The notes under the pieces are model-generated. The model saw only the letters and a list, made by a program, of their open reading frames with translations. It was not told where the DNA came from and did not search any database. Shown here one piece after another: positions 35,783 to 47,051 of a stretch of 64,000 nt of DNA (its first letter is position 1; each line of letters starts with the position of its first letter). The stretch is from the NCBI GenBank assembly GCA_904063045.1, contig CAJFCJ010000007.1, positions 1,394,510 through 1,458,509 on the forward strand. Direction: 5' to 3'. This stretch comes from Dimorphilus gyrociliatus. Taxonomy: Eukaryota > Annelida > Polychaeta > Dinophilidae. The position numbers were made by a program, and so were the translations under genes.

Positions 35783-36541
35783 TTATTCATTATGAACTAC
35801 GATGAATGTTTTGTGATTAGTCAAAGCGAAAGTCTTTTGAGGAGTTGCAGGCTTTCGGGGTGGTCGATCTATATTGTCTTCATCTCTCTTGAGTTGACAC
35901 CATTCCTCATACATCATCCCATTCTTTCTCAAATTTTTTCTCCATCGCTTAATGTCCTCCCTGCTGACGGGTTTGCTGGTTTCTTTTTGAAAAGAATTTG
36001 TTGATTGCCAATTTTTATATGAGTCCTTATAGGTTGATGAAGTGGGAATTTGAACATTTCCATGGCCAGTATCCACAAGAGAAAAGATACTGATTTTAGT
36101 CTTTTCTATTTTCTGCTTAGCGATTGGATCAACTGCAATCTCTGCTTCCTTTTCTCGTTTCATTAGTTTCTGTTCGTAAAAGTAATCTTGTTTACTCTCC
36201 ATCCAATTCTCGTAAGCTGTGGAATTATTTTCTAATATATCCCTGGTTGGCGTCTTTCGATAATCAATTTTCTTTTGTGCTAAAGGATTAACGAATGCTT
36301 TTGGTCCTTCATCATTTTTCGATTGCAATAGTCCCTTCTTTCTCTTTCTATCTAACCATTTCTGATAAGCCATCGCATTGAAGAGCTGCCTTTCTTCATC
36401 AACTTCTTTCGTTTTCTCTTCCTCTAGCAACCATGTCTTCCAAGTCCTGAATCTACTATCTGCATTTGCGGGCCTGTAAGCAGATTTCAATAGTAAATCT
36501 TGTTCACTTTTTTCTACCATATTTGCTACTTGATTGACCAT
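35783..36541 (-). CDS. coiled-coil protein with repeated YxxW motifs (CCDC34/CCDC181-like)
   Basis: 252 residues, highly charged and helical, without membrane segments. A motif of the form aromatic-x-x-W followed by basic residues recurs five times: RTWKTWLLEEEK, AYQKWLDRKRKKG, AYENWMESKQDY, SYKNWQSTNSF and MYEEWCQLKRD. Such W-x3-K repeats with KxxxEKE helices are seen in ciliary/sperm CCDC34 and CCDC181 proteins, so a microtubule or axoneme role is possible but not shown. The apparent start at 36541 lies 173 bases after the stop of the ankyrin gene on the same strand. The frame is open upstream of this Met (SKNF) back to a possible acceptor at 36552, and the ankyrin gene ends at a strong gtaagc donor in matching phase, so this may be the 3' exon of one larger gene. 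Confidence 0.55.
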   Translation of the reverse strand: MVNQVANMVEKSEQDLLLKSAYRPANADSRFRTWKTWLLEEEKTKEVDEERQLFNAMAYQKWLDRKRKKGLLQSKNDEGPKAFVNPLAQKKIDYRKTPTRDILENNSTAYENWMESKQDYFYEQKLMKREKEAEIAVDPIAKQKIEKTKISIFSLVDTGHGNVQIPTSSTYKDSYKNWQSTNSFQKETSKPVSREDIKRWRKNLRKNGMMYEEWCQLKRDEDNIDRPPRKPATPQKTFALTNHKTFIVVHNE

Positions 36542-36714
36542 AAAATTTTTACTGATACTACAATCATGCTGTTATCACTTATTATAGATATAAACAAATA
36601 AGGAAAGTTACTCTCTGTCAAGTATTATATTTTACATGGAAACGGACGTAATATATTTTATCTCGATTATTAAATTCTACATACGTAAATATCATACTTG
36701 ACATTTTTTTTCGC

Positions 36715-38137
36715 TTACCTCTTTGACCAATCTGTTTCTTTGTTCTCTCCTGTGTGATACTTAGTTTTATAATAAACCTTCCTTTCCGTAGAAACGTTCT
36801 TGTTCATTTTAGAATTTTCCTTTCTATATCGAAGCTTCTTCTGCGATTCTAGATTACAATTTCGTAGAAAATCCAACTCCCAATCTTCCAATATAACTGT
36901 TCTACACGTAGATCCTTTCGTCATATTGGAAACTGAGCTGGAGGGTCTCTCTAATTTCGTATCAGCGAAGGAGGAGACTTCTATACCGCTATCTGTGTCA
37001 GCACTCCAACCTACTTTTCGTTGCCTTCTAGACAATGTTGATGGAGCGCTGTTTATTCGTCTGCTTTGTATTGCACTTTCCGTGTCTCTGTCGCCCTCGT
37101 CTGGAGTCTTTTGAACGCGTAATAGATTCTTATTAATAAGACCTGCTCTATTTTTAATCAACTCTCTGAAAAATCTAACACTCGACTTAGCGTCCACACT
37201 TTCTGCAATATCACACGGTGTTTTTCCAAAAATGTCCTTTTTCGTTAAATCTAATCGACTTTGATTCAATTCGTATAAGACGCTTATATTGTCCTGATGA
37301 GCAGCGCTATGAGCGCAAGAACGTTTGAATATTGTCTCTCTAGTAAACGATTTTCCATTGATATTATATAGAGATTTAAGAGTCTTAACATTACCAATAG
37401 AACTAGCTAAGAAAGCTATACAAAAGATTAACTCTTCAGCTTTCTCTTCCGACAGCGTATCTGAAACTATCCTCACATGCTTAATTAAGCAATCGGGGTT
37501 GTCTTCACTAAGCAAATTTACGATCGTTTCCCATAAGGGGGGAAATTGAACAGTAAAGAGTGCACCAGACGATATATTATCATTAAACGTGATTTCATAA
37601 TTGTCATCCAACACATTATGCTTTGGAAAGCAAAGAGAATAATCAATATTTGTGGGTAGCCCGGCCATAATTTCCAATTCCATCTTCAAATGTTTACATT
37701 TGATCGTATGAGGCAGGTCTTTGATAGAGATCGGACCGCCCTTAAATACTCTTATGTGGACGACGTTAGCCGATCTTTCCTCGTCCATCGATACCAAAAA
37801 ACGAGTTATATCAAGTACATTAGTAAATTTTCTATTTTCGAGGATACGTTTAATAGATCTTGATGCCTGTGCCGCTCGACAAGATCTGTTTTGACGAGAG
37901 ATTTACTATAACAACATTCGTATATTTATATATATATGTACACAGTAATATATTAGTATTAAGAGTAATATAAATATCGATATAATAAATCCAATACCCT
38001 TTCGGCTGTCGAGGTTCAACCTGATTCCTTAGAGCCGCGTATAAAGGTAATAAAGCGAATTTTATTTGTTTTCTAAAGTAATTATCATCTATATCCTCTC
38101 TCCAGTAACTTTTCGAATCTGCATCATTCATACTCAT
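36715..38137 (-). CDS. ankyrin-repeat protein with ubiquitin-like N-terminal domain (ANKRD60-like)
   Basis: Two exons (38137-37998 and 37831-36715) join at phase 2 and give 418 residues. The N-terminus (KSYWREDIDDNYFRKQIKFA) is followed by a ubiquitin-like fold region (VVHIRVFKGGPISIKDLPHT, MELEIMAGLP) and degenerate ankyrin repeats (SCAHSAAHQDNISVLYEL, DLTKKDIFGKTPCDIAES). A Ser/Arg-rich, probably disordered C-terminus follows (RRINSAPSTLSRRQRKVGW). The order UBL then ANK resembles ANKRD60, a poorly studied vertebrate protein; I give no symbol because identity is low. The last codons read TCA AAG AGG TAA, but the same bases form a strong splice donor (AAAGAG then gtaagc), so transcription may continue into the gene at 35783-36541. 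Confidence 0.6.
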
Positions 38138-39386
38138 TCTTTATATATTCATTGTTTTATGACGCCGATATTGGAAAAAGCTTTATCAACTTTATTAATA
38201 TTCGATTCAATCGCTGCACTTATCTTTTGATGTATTTATTTATTTTATTCGAATGCTTATGATATATATTTTTTTTTTTTGCATTTTAATCAGTTTATAT
38301 AAAGAAAGAAACTTTTCTAGTTGGATAATAATTATCTATTTTTCTTTAACATATTTTAAAATAATCAAATTTCTATAGCTATAGATATATACCTTAGTTC
38401 CCTTATCTTTTTGCATAAACTTTTTCTTCTTTTATCGGTCTTTTCTGTTTTTTCTTCCCTGAGTCGTTTTCTTATATAGAAAATTTTAAAGATACGGTTG
38501 TATTTCAATATTATGGGCAATTAGTAACCATTATCCATTATCAAATTTCGTGCCGTTACGCTGTACACTCCTGTATTAAGCTATCGATTCTTTTTTATCG
38601 GCTTCTTATCGTTGCTCCAAACGTTTATAAAAACGTATGAAAAAAAGCGGTGGTAATCGTCTTAGACAACCCTCTAAGCTTTCAGAAGTAAAACGTATAA
38701 AGCTGAAGAAAAATAAAAAAAATCGACCCATTCAATACGCCACTTGCTCCAACAATCAACAGTGTAATCTAAAAATCCAATATACTTACAAAACCGTTTA
38801 TTTGACAAAACTTCAATTAGATAAGTTAACTAAACTAGCTTTAAACTGAGTTTCTACAACTATACCTCTCCTCCAGGGTTAGTTCAACTTGATTGACTGA
38901 TGTGTTTTAGTTTAATCAATGGTATTTGTTCAATTTCTGAAAAAAATCCATTTGACCTTTGCACGAAATTGTATACGAGATTTCGGCCGGACCAACTTAA
39001 AAACATACTATAAAACTGCAAGGCCTTTATTCCGTTGTTCTTTTTCACCTATTTATCTCTCTCCCTCTCTCTCTCACTCTCTCTCTCTCTTTCTCTCTCT
39101 TTCTCTTTCTTTTACTGTATTTTTCATCTGTATTATTTAACTAGGAAATAAATCTATTAAATGTTTCAATCTTGTTGCTTTCCTAAATCACGTAAACCGG
39201 TAAAAGCTTATATTTATTTTAAATAATGATAAATCTAATTGTACTGTATGCATCCATTTCAGGATATAGTTTCGCCATTTTTTTCAATGTATTAATATAC
39301 GCATATTAAATTAATAATGATTACTTTAATATTTATTATAGTGGAAAGTATCGAATGAAAGACTCAAGACTAAGAAATATCCAAGC
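38138..39386. other. divergent spacer with CT-rich repeat
   Basis: 1.25 kb between the ankyrin gene and AKTIP. A 70-residue Lys-rich frame at 38637-38849 has no recognisable homologue and is not called. The frame of AKTIP is open upstream of its first Met to an acceptor near 39342, so an AKTIP 5' exon may lie here. Confidence 0.45.
39056..39112. repeat. (CT)n polypyrimidine tract
   Basis: Imperfect CT/CTTT repeat about 57 bases long upstream of AKTIP. It could serve as a polypyrimidine tract, but no obvious exon follows directly. Confidence 0.9.
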
Positions 39387-40345
39387 ATGAGCAACAGAAT
39401 TGGGCAACGTAGCGACCTATCATCGTCAAAGAAAATAGAACCGTTGTTTTTAGAATACTCTTTACTTGCTGAATTGTAAATATTTTTTCAAGTAATTATT
39501 AAACAATTAATTTTCCCTTTACTCCAATAAACAGCAATCTACTGCAACGGCAAAAACTACCTGGAATATATGTAATACCTGCGGCAAATTCACCTTCAAG
39601 TAAGTAAACAAGATCTAAAATGTAGCAGGCAATTAACCTTATTAATTACAGTCTGGTTTGGTGTAATATTCTTAAGACAGGGTATGTACGAGGGATCTTG
39701 CTTTAAATTTACCATTCATATACCCCCGAATTATCCGGATTCCGATTGCCCTGTAAGTTTTTTTTATATTCTTTCTGTTTATTTACGTTTAATAACCTAA
39801 AACTGGTTCTAGAAAATAAACTTCGATACTCGGGTATTTCATCCTTGCGTGGATCAACGAAGCGGTGAAGTGGATGTAAAACGAGCATTTCGGCATTGGA
39901 GGTTAGTAAACAGTACTATGTTATTCTTTCTTGTCACCATCTGGTATACGTTTAAACGTTTACAAAATGGCGTAATAAATTAGATGTTTGACAGCGTTTA
40001 CTATTCTTGAAAAGAATAAGAGAAAATATTTTTCTAAAGTGTCATTCGATTGTTTTATTCTCTCTTTTATTTTCTAGAAAGAATAGAAACCACATAGGAG
40101 AAGTATTAATGTACGTAAGGAGCATCTTTTATCAAATTGATTCAACTAATCCCAAGAATGAAGAGGCAGCGGAATTGTATGATAAGAATATTGAAGAATT
40201 TAAGAAAAGAGTTACGGAGTGTGTCCAACAGTCTCGTTCCTGTATTTATGATCCACCTAGCAGTGAAGATCCTCACGCTATTCGTTTTAGTGAATGGGAT
40301 AACGAGAAACACGCGGAAGCAAGAAAAAAACTTTTCAATCATTAG
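39387..40345 (+). CDS. AKTIP: AKT-interacting protein (FTS), inactive E2-like UEV protein
   Basis: Component of the FTS-Hook-FHIP complex that couples dynein to endosomes. Five exons (39387-39475, 39535-39599, 39652-39752, 39813-39901, 40078-40345) give 203 residues from the first Met. The UBC fold is plain: [59 protein letters not shown], the [18 protein letters not shown] block and [20 protein letters not shown]. The position of the E2 catalytic Cys after FHP carries no usable Cys in the normal context (GEVDV), as in vertebrate AKTIP, so ubiquitin transfer is not expected. The frame is open upstream (WKVSNERLKTKKYPS) to an acceptor near 39342; a longer N-terminus encoded further upstream is possible. 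Confidence 0.92.
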
Positions 40346-41430
40346 CGCTAGATGGCAGTTGAATAAAAAAAGACTTTTCTTTTTAAGAAATGAACAGATT
40401 GTAGTTATCAAAGGTATAAATGTATAAATAAAAAACCGTTCGTGAGCGGCTATCTTTCTAATCGCGGTTTAGCCGTTACAATTATACCATCGGCAAACAA
40501 GTGCACGCGCACGTTTGCAGGAGCGTTTTAAACTTTGTTTACCACTAGCACTGCAAAACCTGTTTGGGATTATCGCTAACGGATTATTAAGATAAGCTGC
40601 CGTCTTGCTCAAGGAGTAAAGGCCTTCCTCGTATAGATAATGAATTATACTAGTAGATTGTAACCGAACGGCACGCGAAATTGCATAGAATGAAGTATGT
40701 GAGTCAGTTTGCCAATGCCTTGTTTTACAAACAAACGTCTGTTGTCTGTCTGTACTATATCTAATTAACTCATTCATTTTAACTTCTCCACATATCATCG
40801 GCTACCTCTCGTAGGCCGCTAGATACGTTTGTCATTTCCGTCACGTTTCACCGAACGAGACCCTCGGCGATTGTTTACGTACAAAAAAGAAAACGTCCAT
40901 TAGCACATTGAGCGGATGTCGGGTGAGAGTTTGCCGCCGGAATCTGGCGTGCAGATGACGAAAGGGTGGGGAATATTTTCGTATATAATGAATATTAATG
41001 GACTAAATGGAGTAGATTTTATGAAGTTTATAAAAAGTTATCCACCTCTTATCCGAGTTAATTCGAATTAGGACCGGGGGAACGTTTTTAAAGATGGTTT
41101 GTCTTACGTCAGCGGATAAGATAAAAGGGGTAGATAAGTAGGGGAAGTGTAGAATTTGTAGATTGAGATGGAAGACAAGGCTGATCGTTGTTCGACTGTT
41201 TATATATTAATAGAGCTGCTTATCGGTTACGGGGCTAGACCCAAAAGATGCGAACTAGCTGAGTTTAACCAGGTGCAATTGATGCGCTAATTAGAATTCT
41301 TTGCGGGCCTTCCGCCCTTATCAATCGAAGTCGGCCTATTCGGCCTATTCATTTACCCTGGACTTTTCCCCCTAATTACGGCCGTATCGGATGATGTAAC
41401 CAGTGTATTATAAACATATGCGAAAATGAT
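40346..41430. other. shared 3' region of convergent AKTIP and somatomedin-B GPCR
   Basis: 1.1 kb, locally more GC-rich than average at 40800-40980 and 41220-41400. Minus-strand frames such as 40469-40798 have no recognisable domains. I see no supported gene; the GC-rich parts could be regulatory. Confidence 0.4.
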
Positions 41431-43818
41431 TTATATACGAGTTTCATGAGTGGAAATTTTCGATTCATCGTAAATATACTGCCTGGTTCGGTGCGAGATG
41501 GGAAATCTATCAGTTTGTTCGTACGTCTCACAGATCCTACCCTTGTTTACTAGGCCAACGAAAACCCTTTGAGCGCAGACTACCGACAAACAGAGGAAGA
41601 CACCTTGCGATCCGTTCGTTAATACGAATGTGTAAGCGAGGATTTGTCGATTGGAGAACGCCCAACAGAAGGCCGATATCCAACAGCTGGCCAAAAGGAA
41701 GAGGAAGAGGGCGTAGATGGTCAATGTTCGCCGACCCCTTTCCACGGGCCTCGAGCAGATTATACAGACAGCTCTCAGTAGTAAGAAGAGGTCGATTAAG
41801 AGGCAGTAAGAGGAGGGTAGAATGAACCAGATTAATAGACCCTTTCGAGAAGTGATCCAACATTCATTGAGCGCGTAATTCGGTCGGTAGTAATCGTGGT
41901 TTGTACTAATGTCCAGTAATAGGGCGGTAACTGTTATAAATAGCGGAAGTATCCAACAATACAGCGAATATAGCACAAAGCGTCTACCCTCCTCATCATT
42001 ACAGGAACGGCTCTTTAGCAGACGTATCGAATCAACGAATAGGCAATTTGTCCAAAAGAATACGACCAAAAAAGAATAATGCAAAACGGTAGCTATAGTT
42101 AGACAAACATAGCGTACCTCGGTCCTCTTGGTTCCTACCAATAAAAGGAACTGCGCGACAAATAATACTGAGCATAAACTTATTAAACATTTCCCCTCTA
42201 AATCTCGGAGTTTGCTCAAAATGAAATAGACTCCAAGTAAAATAGTTAAACCGATAATTGACATTGATGTAGCAACTAGGCTTACAACATAGAGATTACG
42301 GTCGAAATCAAAGGTATAAGCGTGGACGGGGGTAACTGAGTGCCCTTTTCCTATCTTCTGTTTACTGCAGATATAATATCGACCAGTGCCCTCCTCTAGC
42401 ATAACTCTATATCCCATGACAATAGAATCTCCTTTAGAGTCATTCTTTACCAAAACTAGACGCTTATCTGGAGGACAGAGTGATTCCTTCTCAACCGGAA
42501 CTTCCCTTCGGGCGGGCTTTGGTGTTTTCTTCATCATTTCGAGAGTTGTCCATTTGTCTGTTGAAGTACTACTAGTCGGTCTAATAGTTGTCGATTTAGA
42601 AGTAGAGGAAAAGGATTTTTTAGTAGATCTAGTAGAGATCTCTATTTGGGGCGTCTCAGAACATTTAACTTTTTCCCAATCACCTTCGATGGTCGTATAA
42701 CGATTTTCTGGACAGACCGAATGGCAAGATCGGTCAAACGGATCATAAACCGTATTCTTTGTACACTTGGTTAACTTGCCAAACTTCTCTACCGTCGGTT
42801 TACCATTGCTATTGAAGTCTTCAAAATACTCTATAGAACCCATAGACTGGAGCCAATTAACACGAAATCTATAATTAAACTTTCCTGACTTTTTTGTGTA
42901 ATCTGGTATTCCCCTTGGATCTCTACATATTACATAAGTTAAATTCAAATTATGACACCGAGCACAATATTCATTTCTAAAAGCGGTAAAATATCCTTCA
43001 TTATCCACGTAAACGTTTCTTGATGGGGCCGTTACGCACAATTTATTATTCTTTGAATTTTCTGAGGACGAACATCCGGCGTTTGAATGGGCCCTTTTAC
43101 AATATCGGACCCCCGACTTATCGAGATCGTCGTCGGGCGGCTGGAAACGTAATTTACATCTGCTCTTTGAAATCGACGCCGTTAAAAGGGAATTATATAA
43201 ATCACGACTGAAACGAGTTCCGTTTGAGATTCTACTGGTTAACATGCAGTCATGAACAACATTCCATGATTTTAACCAAGTTGCCGAGTTACAGACTGCA
43301 CAATAAATGTTCCGAAAGACCACTGTTATAGGCCTTTTCTTTTTTACGGTAATACGACCACTAACCGGTAGAAAGTAACGCGTTCCCCAACTCTTATCAT
43401 CCGATGGCATTGATTCAGCTTCACATTTTGACCTATAAATGTCCATTTCTGAGTTAGAATGGTTTGTAAAATGAGGTGGGCAGGCGTCTATCATATATAA
43501 ATGATTATAGGACTCTGGAAGAACTAATCTCTCGTCGTTAATACAAGAAGCATTTTTCAGCAAAAGAGTCTCCTTCTTCGTCTTGTGACAGCAGTCGTTG
43601 TAAAACTTGCATAACTTATCACATCTACAATTTTTCTCTACAAAGTGATGTCTTTCATACGAGCCATCCACACAAGCCTCGACGGGACATTTGCGATCTA
43701 CGGCCATCAAAACGACACTCCAAAGTAAAGTGGTAAGAAACAACACGAGCGATCGCATGACTCCGTTAAAAATGAGAGTTTTAGAAAGTAAATGCCAAAC
43801 CATTCGCAGCGCCCCCAC
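41431..43818 (-). CDS. Methuselah-like (class B2-related) GPCR with somatomedin-B ectodomain
   Basis: Intronless predicted receptor of 795 residues. The first Met is at 43818, but the Met at 43758 begins a better signal peptide (MRSLVLFLTTLLWSVVLMA) and gives 775 residues. A somatomedin-B-like domain follows (CRCDKLCKFYNDCCHK), then a Cys-rich ectodomain with repeated FRNxYCxxC motifs (FRNIYCAVCN, FRNEYCARCH), a Ser/Thr stalk near 400-460, and seven hydrophobic helices from about 525: LYVVSLVATSMSIIGLTILL, CLISLCSVLFVAQFLLLVG, VLHYSFLVVFFWTNCLFVDS, FVLYSLYCWILPLFITVTAL, LLIWFILPSSYCLLIDLFLL, ALFLFLLASCWISAFCWAF, and FVLTNGSQGVFLCLSVVCAQ. LHYSFLVVFFWTN and NGSQGVFL are characteristic of Methuselah-like/adhesion-type receptors. 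No GPS cleavage motif is evident. Ligand unknown; such receptors are expanded in molluscs and annelids. Confidence 0.85.
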   Translation of the reverse strand: MGALRMVWHLLSKTLIFNGVMRSLVLFLTTLLWSVVLMAVDRKCPVEACVDGSYERHHFVEKNCRCDKLCKFYNDCCHKTKKETLLLKNASCINDERLVLPESYNHLYMIDACPPHFTNHSNSEMDIYRSKCEAESMPSDDKSWGTRYFLPVSGRITVKKKRPITVVFRNIYCAVCNSATWLKSWNVVHDCMLTSRISNGTRFSRDLYNSLLTASISKSRCKLRFQPPDDDLDKSGVRYCKRAHSNAGCSSSENSKNNKLCVTAPSRNVYVDNEGYFTAFRNEYCARCHNLNLTYVICRDPRGIPDYTKKSGKFNYRFRVNWLQSMGSIEYFEDFNSNGKPTVEKFGKLTKCTKNTVYDPFDRSCHSVCPENRYTTIEGDWEKVKCSETPQIEISTRSTKKSFSSTSKSTTIRPTSSTSTDKWTTLEMMKKTPKPARREVPVEKESLCPPDKRLVLVKNDSKGDSIVMGYRVMLEEGTGRYYICSKQKIGKGHSVTPVHAYTFDFDRNLYVVSLVATSMSIIGLTILLGVYFILSKLRDLEGKCLISLCSVLFVAQFLLLVGTKRTEVRYVCLTIATVLHYSFLVVFFWTNCLFVDSIRLLKSRSCNDEEGRRFVLYSLYCWILPLFITVTALLLDISTNHDYYRPNYALNECWITSRKGLLIWFILPSSYCLLIDLFLLLRAVCIICSRPVERGRRTLTIYALFLFLLASCWISAFCWAFSNRQILAYTFVLTNGSQGVFLCLSVVCAQRVFVGLVNKGRICETYEQTDRFPISHRTRQYIYDESKISTHETRI

Positions 43819-44711
43819 TTAGTCTCAGAATCTAAGTATCTTAGAGATCGGTCCCAATTATTCAAAAAGTAAAATTCATAGTAGCAAATCAACCAGAAGA
43901 GCCAAAGCAGTTTCCAGTTAAAATTATTATGTCTTAAAACTATCTTAAAGAAAATACTCGATGAACTTAAAGGTGCTAATTAAAATTACGATCGAGTTCT
44001 CGACCTATATCCGTAGCGTTCATTTAGAAGAAATTTCAGCATTCTAAGCAAAAATAAACACGCCAAACAAACTTTGCCCAAACAAGCTGCAAGTGCGCCT
44101 GTAAAAGTTCAAAGTTGAAATCACTATCGGCCGGAAATCCGACTGTTAACAAACTTACAGAAAGCGTCAAAACTTTCGAAACTCTTCATTTATTAATTCG
44201 TTTCGGAACTAGAATGTTAAAAGTACAAAAAGCGAAAATGAAAGAGATCGGAGCGCTTTGCAAAAAAAAAAAAAAAGGTTTTGCCTCCAGCACTACTGCA
44301 ACATACGAACGTTATCAGTCAGCGCGATTCGCCAATAAAACCTAGCGCAATTTTGTTCCCTTTTTTATCTATGGTAAAAGGAAATTTCTACTTTAGGTTA
44401 ATAAGGTGGCAATAAGGAAAATGCGCAATGAGTTGAGAGATCATTCTAAATTGTATTCTCTTTATTATAAACTCAACATACGCTGGGATTCTAGTTTCCA
44501 ATAAACTGTTAAACGGTAACGATGAACACGTTGTTCGCAGGTGCCCATATATTTTTTCCCTCTACTGCAATAAATTCAGACCCAAATTCTTAGTTTTCTA
44601 CATGTAATATCCTGGGATTTTTAGAAAGGGTCGTTCAATTACTCTAATAAATAGCATATGATTTGTCAAATTCATTCTATATATCTAATTTATTGTAATT
44701 CTGCAGTTGAT
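43819..44711. other. spacer upstream of the somatomedin-B GPCR
   Basis: 893 bases containing the GPCR promoter and the 3' UTR of the zinc-finger gene. A 76-residue plus-strand frame (44115-44345) has no homology and ends in a poly-Lys run from an A tract; not called. Confidence 0.45.
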
Positions 44712-47051
44712 TCAGTTAGCGCCATCTGTTGTAAAAGTTTCGTACGTCCCATCTATCAACACTTCTTCTTCTATCTGGCCTTCAACATTTTGTACATGTT
44801 GCTTTACGTGCTCATCAACCGCATACGCATCAGTGAACATTTCCCTGCAAACTCCGCACATATACGACACATCATCGGTAGCTTCGCGCTGTTGAACTTG
44901 TTGTTGAATTTGGGGGGGAGTTGGTGGTTGTGCTGGCTGTTTCATGGAATATATCATTTTCTGAATTTCAGCTTGTTTACAATGGTGCTTTTTGAGGGTA
45001 GCTTGAACTGTGAAAGCCTTAGAAAATAAGAAGTTTTTAATCAGAAACTTTGTTTACTTAACAGTACTGCTCTCACCTTTCCGCAAAACTCGCAGTTGAA
45101 TTTGCTTTTCTGCGTATGTATTATCATGTGAGACTCCAACCGATTCTTTACTTTAAACGATTTATAGCACATGTTACATTTAAAGGGTCTTTCTCTGGAA
45201 TGAGATATCATGTGCTTTCGCAGCTGAAAGCATGTAAATTTAGGTAATACTAAGGAACCCATTTATAATCGTATAATTACTTCAGTTATCCATGCAAATC
45301 CTCTATTACATAATGAACACACGTACTCTTTATTCCCAGTGTGACTATTCTCATGCTGTTTTAAATTAGCTAATTTATTAAACTTTCTTTTACAGAAACG
45401 GCACTCAAACTTCATCTTCTCGACTTTAGCCTCTTCGGATAGGTGTGTTAGTTTGTGATCTCTCATTTTGCTGTGTTCAAAGAATCCTTTTTGACAAACA
45501 TCACAAACGTATCTTACTTCTTTCTTATGTACCCGTTTTATATGAACATTTAATAAACGTAATTCTTTAAATTCCTTCTCGCATTCATTACATTTATGTC
45601 CTTCAACCTTAACACAGAGCTTTTCAAATTGATGATAATCAGCATTTGGATGCATTTTTTTAAGATGATTGGCTAGTTTATCTACATCTCTGAAAGGAGT
45701 TTGGCAGAGAGGACATAAATCTGGCGCATCGTGATCTTCTTTAATGTGCTTTATTATATCGTTGTAAAGTGAGCTACCGAAATTGCACATCTGGCAATTA
45801 TAAGCAAATCTACAACGCTCGGGACTCTCATTAGCGTGCCGAGAAGCCATATGAGTTTTTAAGTATTCTGAAGTCAGAAAATCCTTATCACAATTCTCAC
45901 ATATAAATTCTGATATTTCTACGTTATTTCGACGAATTTTGACCTGTTTATGTAACAGTTGAAAAAAAACAGTTAGTTAGAATAACTTAATGAAGTGTTA
46001 AGCGTAAAAAACCTGTTGATTCGGATGGCTTGAAGTGGCATGTTTTTTACAAAAAGCTATTGAACTGAAACTAAATTCGCAAAGTGAACATTCACTAACA
46101 CCATGAGAATGTCGCTCTTGGTAGTGTTGCTGAATTTCTGAGAGAACTGTATGAAGACCACATAAATCACAAAAAGCGTCAACATCTTCTGAAGAAGCCT
46201 CCTCCATTTCTTTACGAACAATAACGGATGACAAAAGCTCCATACCATTTGCATATTCGGGAACATTAACGAGTTTAGCATTGCTTTGGGTATTTTCCTT
46301 TTTCTAAATAGATAAAGTAATATATCAATTACATGAGAAATTTGTCCAATTTATCACTAAATATATTTTAAATAAGGTATTTTTGTGGCTTTTCTATTAA
46401 CTTACTGGTGGAACACTCAGCAAAACACCTTTCGAAGACAGTATTCGTTTTGACCAGTCATTCAAACTACCATCAAAGTTAATGTGAGTTCTTCTGTGTT
46501 TTCGTTTATCGTAATAGCTTTCGCACGTTCTAAAAAAATATAAAATTATCAGGTTTATATATAAAGTGTGTAAAACGATACCTTTCACATATTTCACACA
46601 TGTCCGAACAAAAACGACTAGCATTAGGAATCACGTCGTGATGCTCATTCCTATAATGTTCCTCTAGATATGTTGAATTTCCTCTAAAAGAGCAAACAGC
46701 ACAATAGGCCAAAATTTCATCTTCATCACTAAAACAATCTGTTTTTAGAGATATATCGCTCTCAACAATTTTAACACAATTGCTTTCTTCCAATAAATTC
46801 GATTGTCCAGCTTCGCTCGAAGCTGTCAGATCGACAATTGAAGCCCAGAGTTTGTTTAAGGAGTCCACACTTCCTTCGATCTTGTACCACATATCTTCTT
46901 CCAATATTTTAAGACTGGCATCAGATACCGTTTGTACAAGTTTGGAAGCATCTTTAACGGATGCTTTTCGAATGCTGATTGTCACGGAGTTCTGGACAAC
47001 AGCACAATTATATAATTTAAAAATTTGAAAATTACAACATACTTCGGTCAT
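44712..47051 (-). CDS. C2H2 zinc-finger protein with 13 fingers
   Basis: Probable sequence-specific DNA-binding transcription factor; orthologue not recognised. Exons on the minus strand run 47051-46584, about 46528-46406, 46303-46010, 45943-45271, about 45225-45079, and 45018-44712, all joining in frame. The N-terminal 110 residues are finger-free (KASVKDASKLVQTVSDASLK). Fingers occur singly then in an array: CAVCSFRG, CDLCGLHT, CSLCEFSF, CENCDKDF, CQMCNFGS, CPLCQTPF, CNECEKEF, CDVCQKGF, CRFCKRKF, CSLCNRGF, CNMCYKSF, CEFCGKAF and CGVCREMF, most with C-x2-C and H-x3-5-H. TGEKP-type linkers are rare (SHTGNKEYVC). A Gln/Pro-rich stretch (PAQPPTPPQIQQQVQQ) precedes the last finger and an acidic tail ends the protein. 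It is divergent from ZC3H3 across 318 bases. Confidence 0.85.

Noticed and set aside
38637-38849. 70-residue Lys-rich plus-strand ORF
   Set aside because: No homologue, low-complexity composition and no clear promoter; could at most be an AKTIP 5' exon.
40469-40798. 109-residue minus-strand ORF between AKTIP and the GPCR
   Set aside because: No domain, no conserved-looking sequence and no splice context.
44115-44345. 76-residue ORF with poly-Lys run
   Set aside because: Lys run comes from an A tract; no recognisable family.
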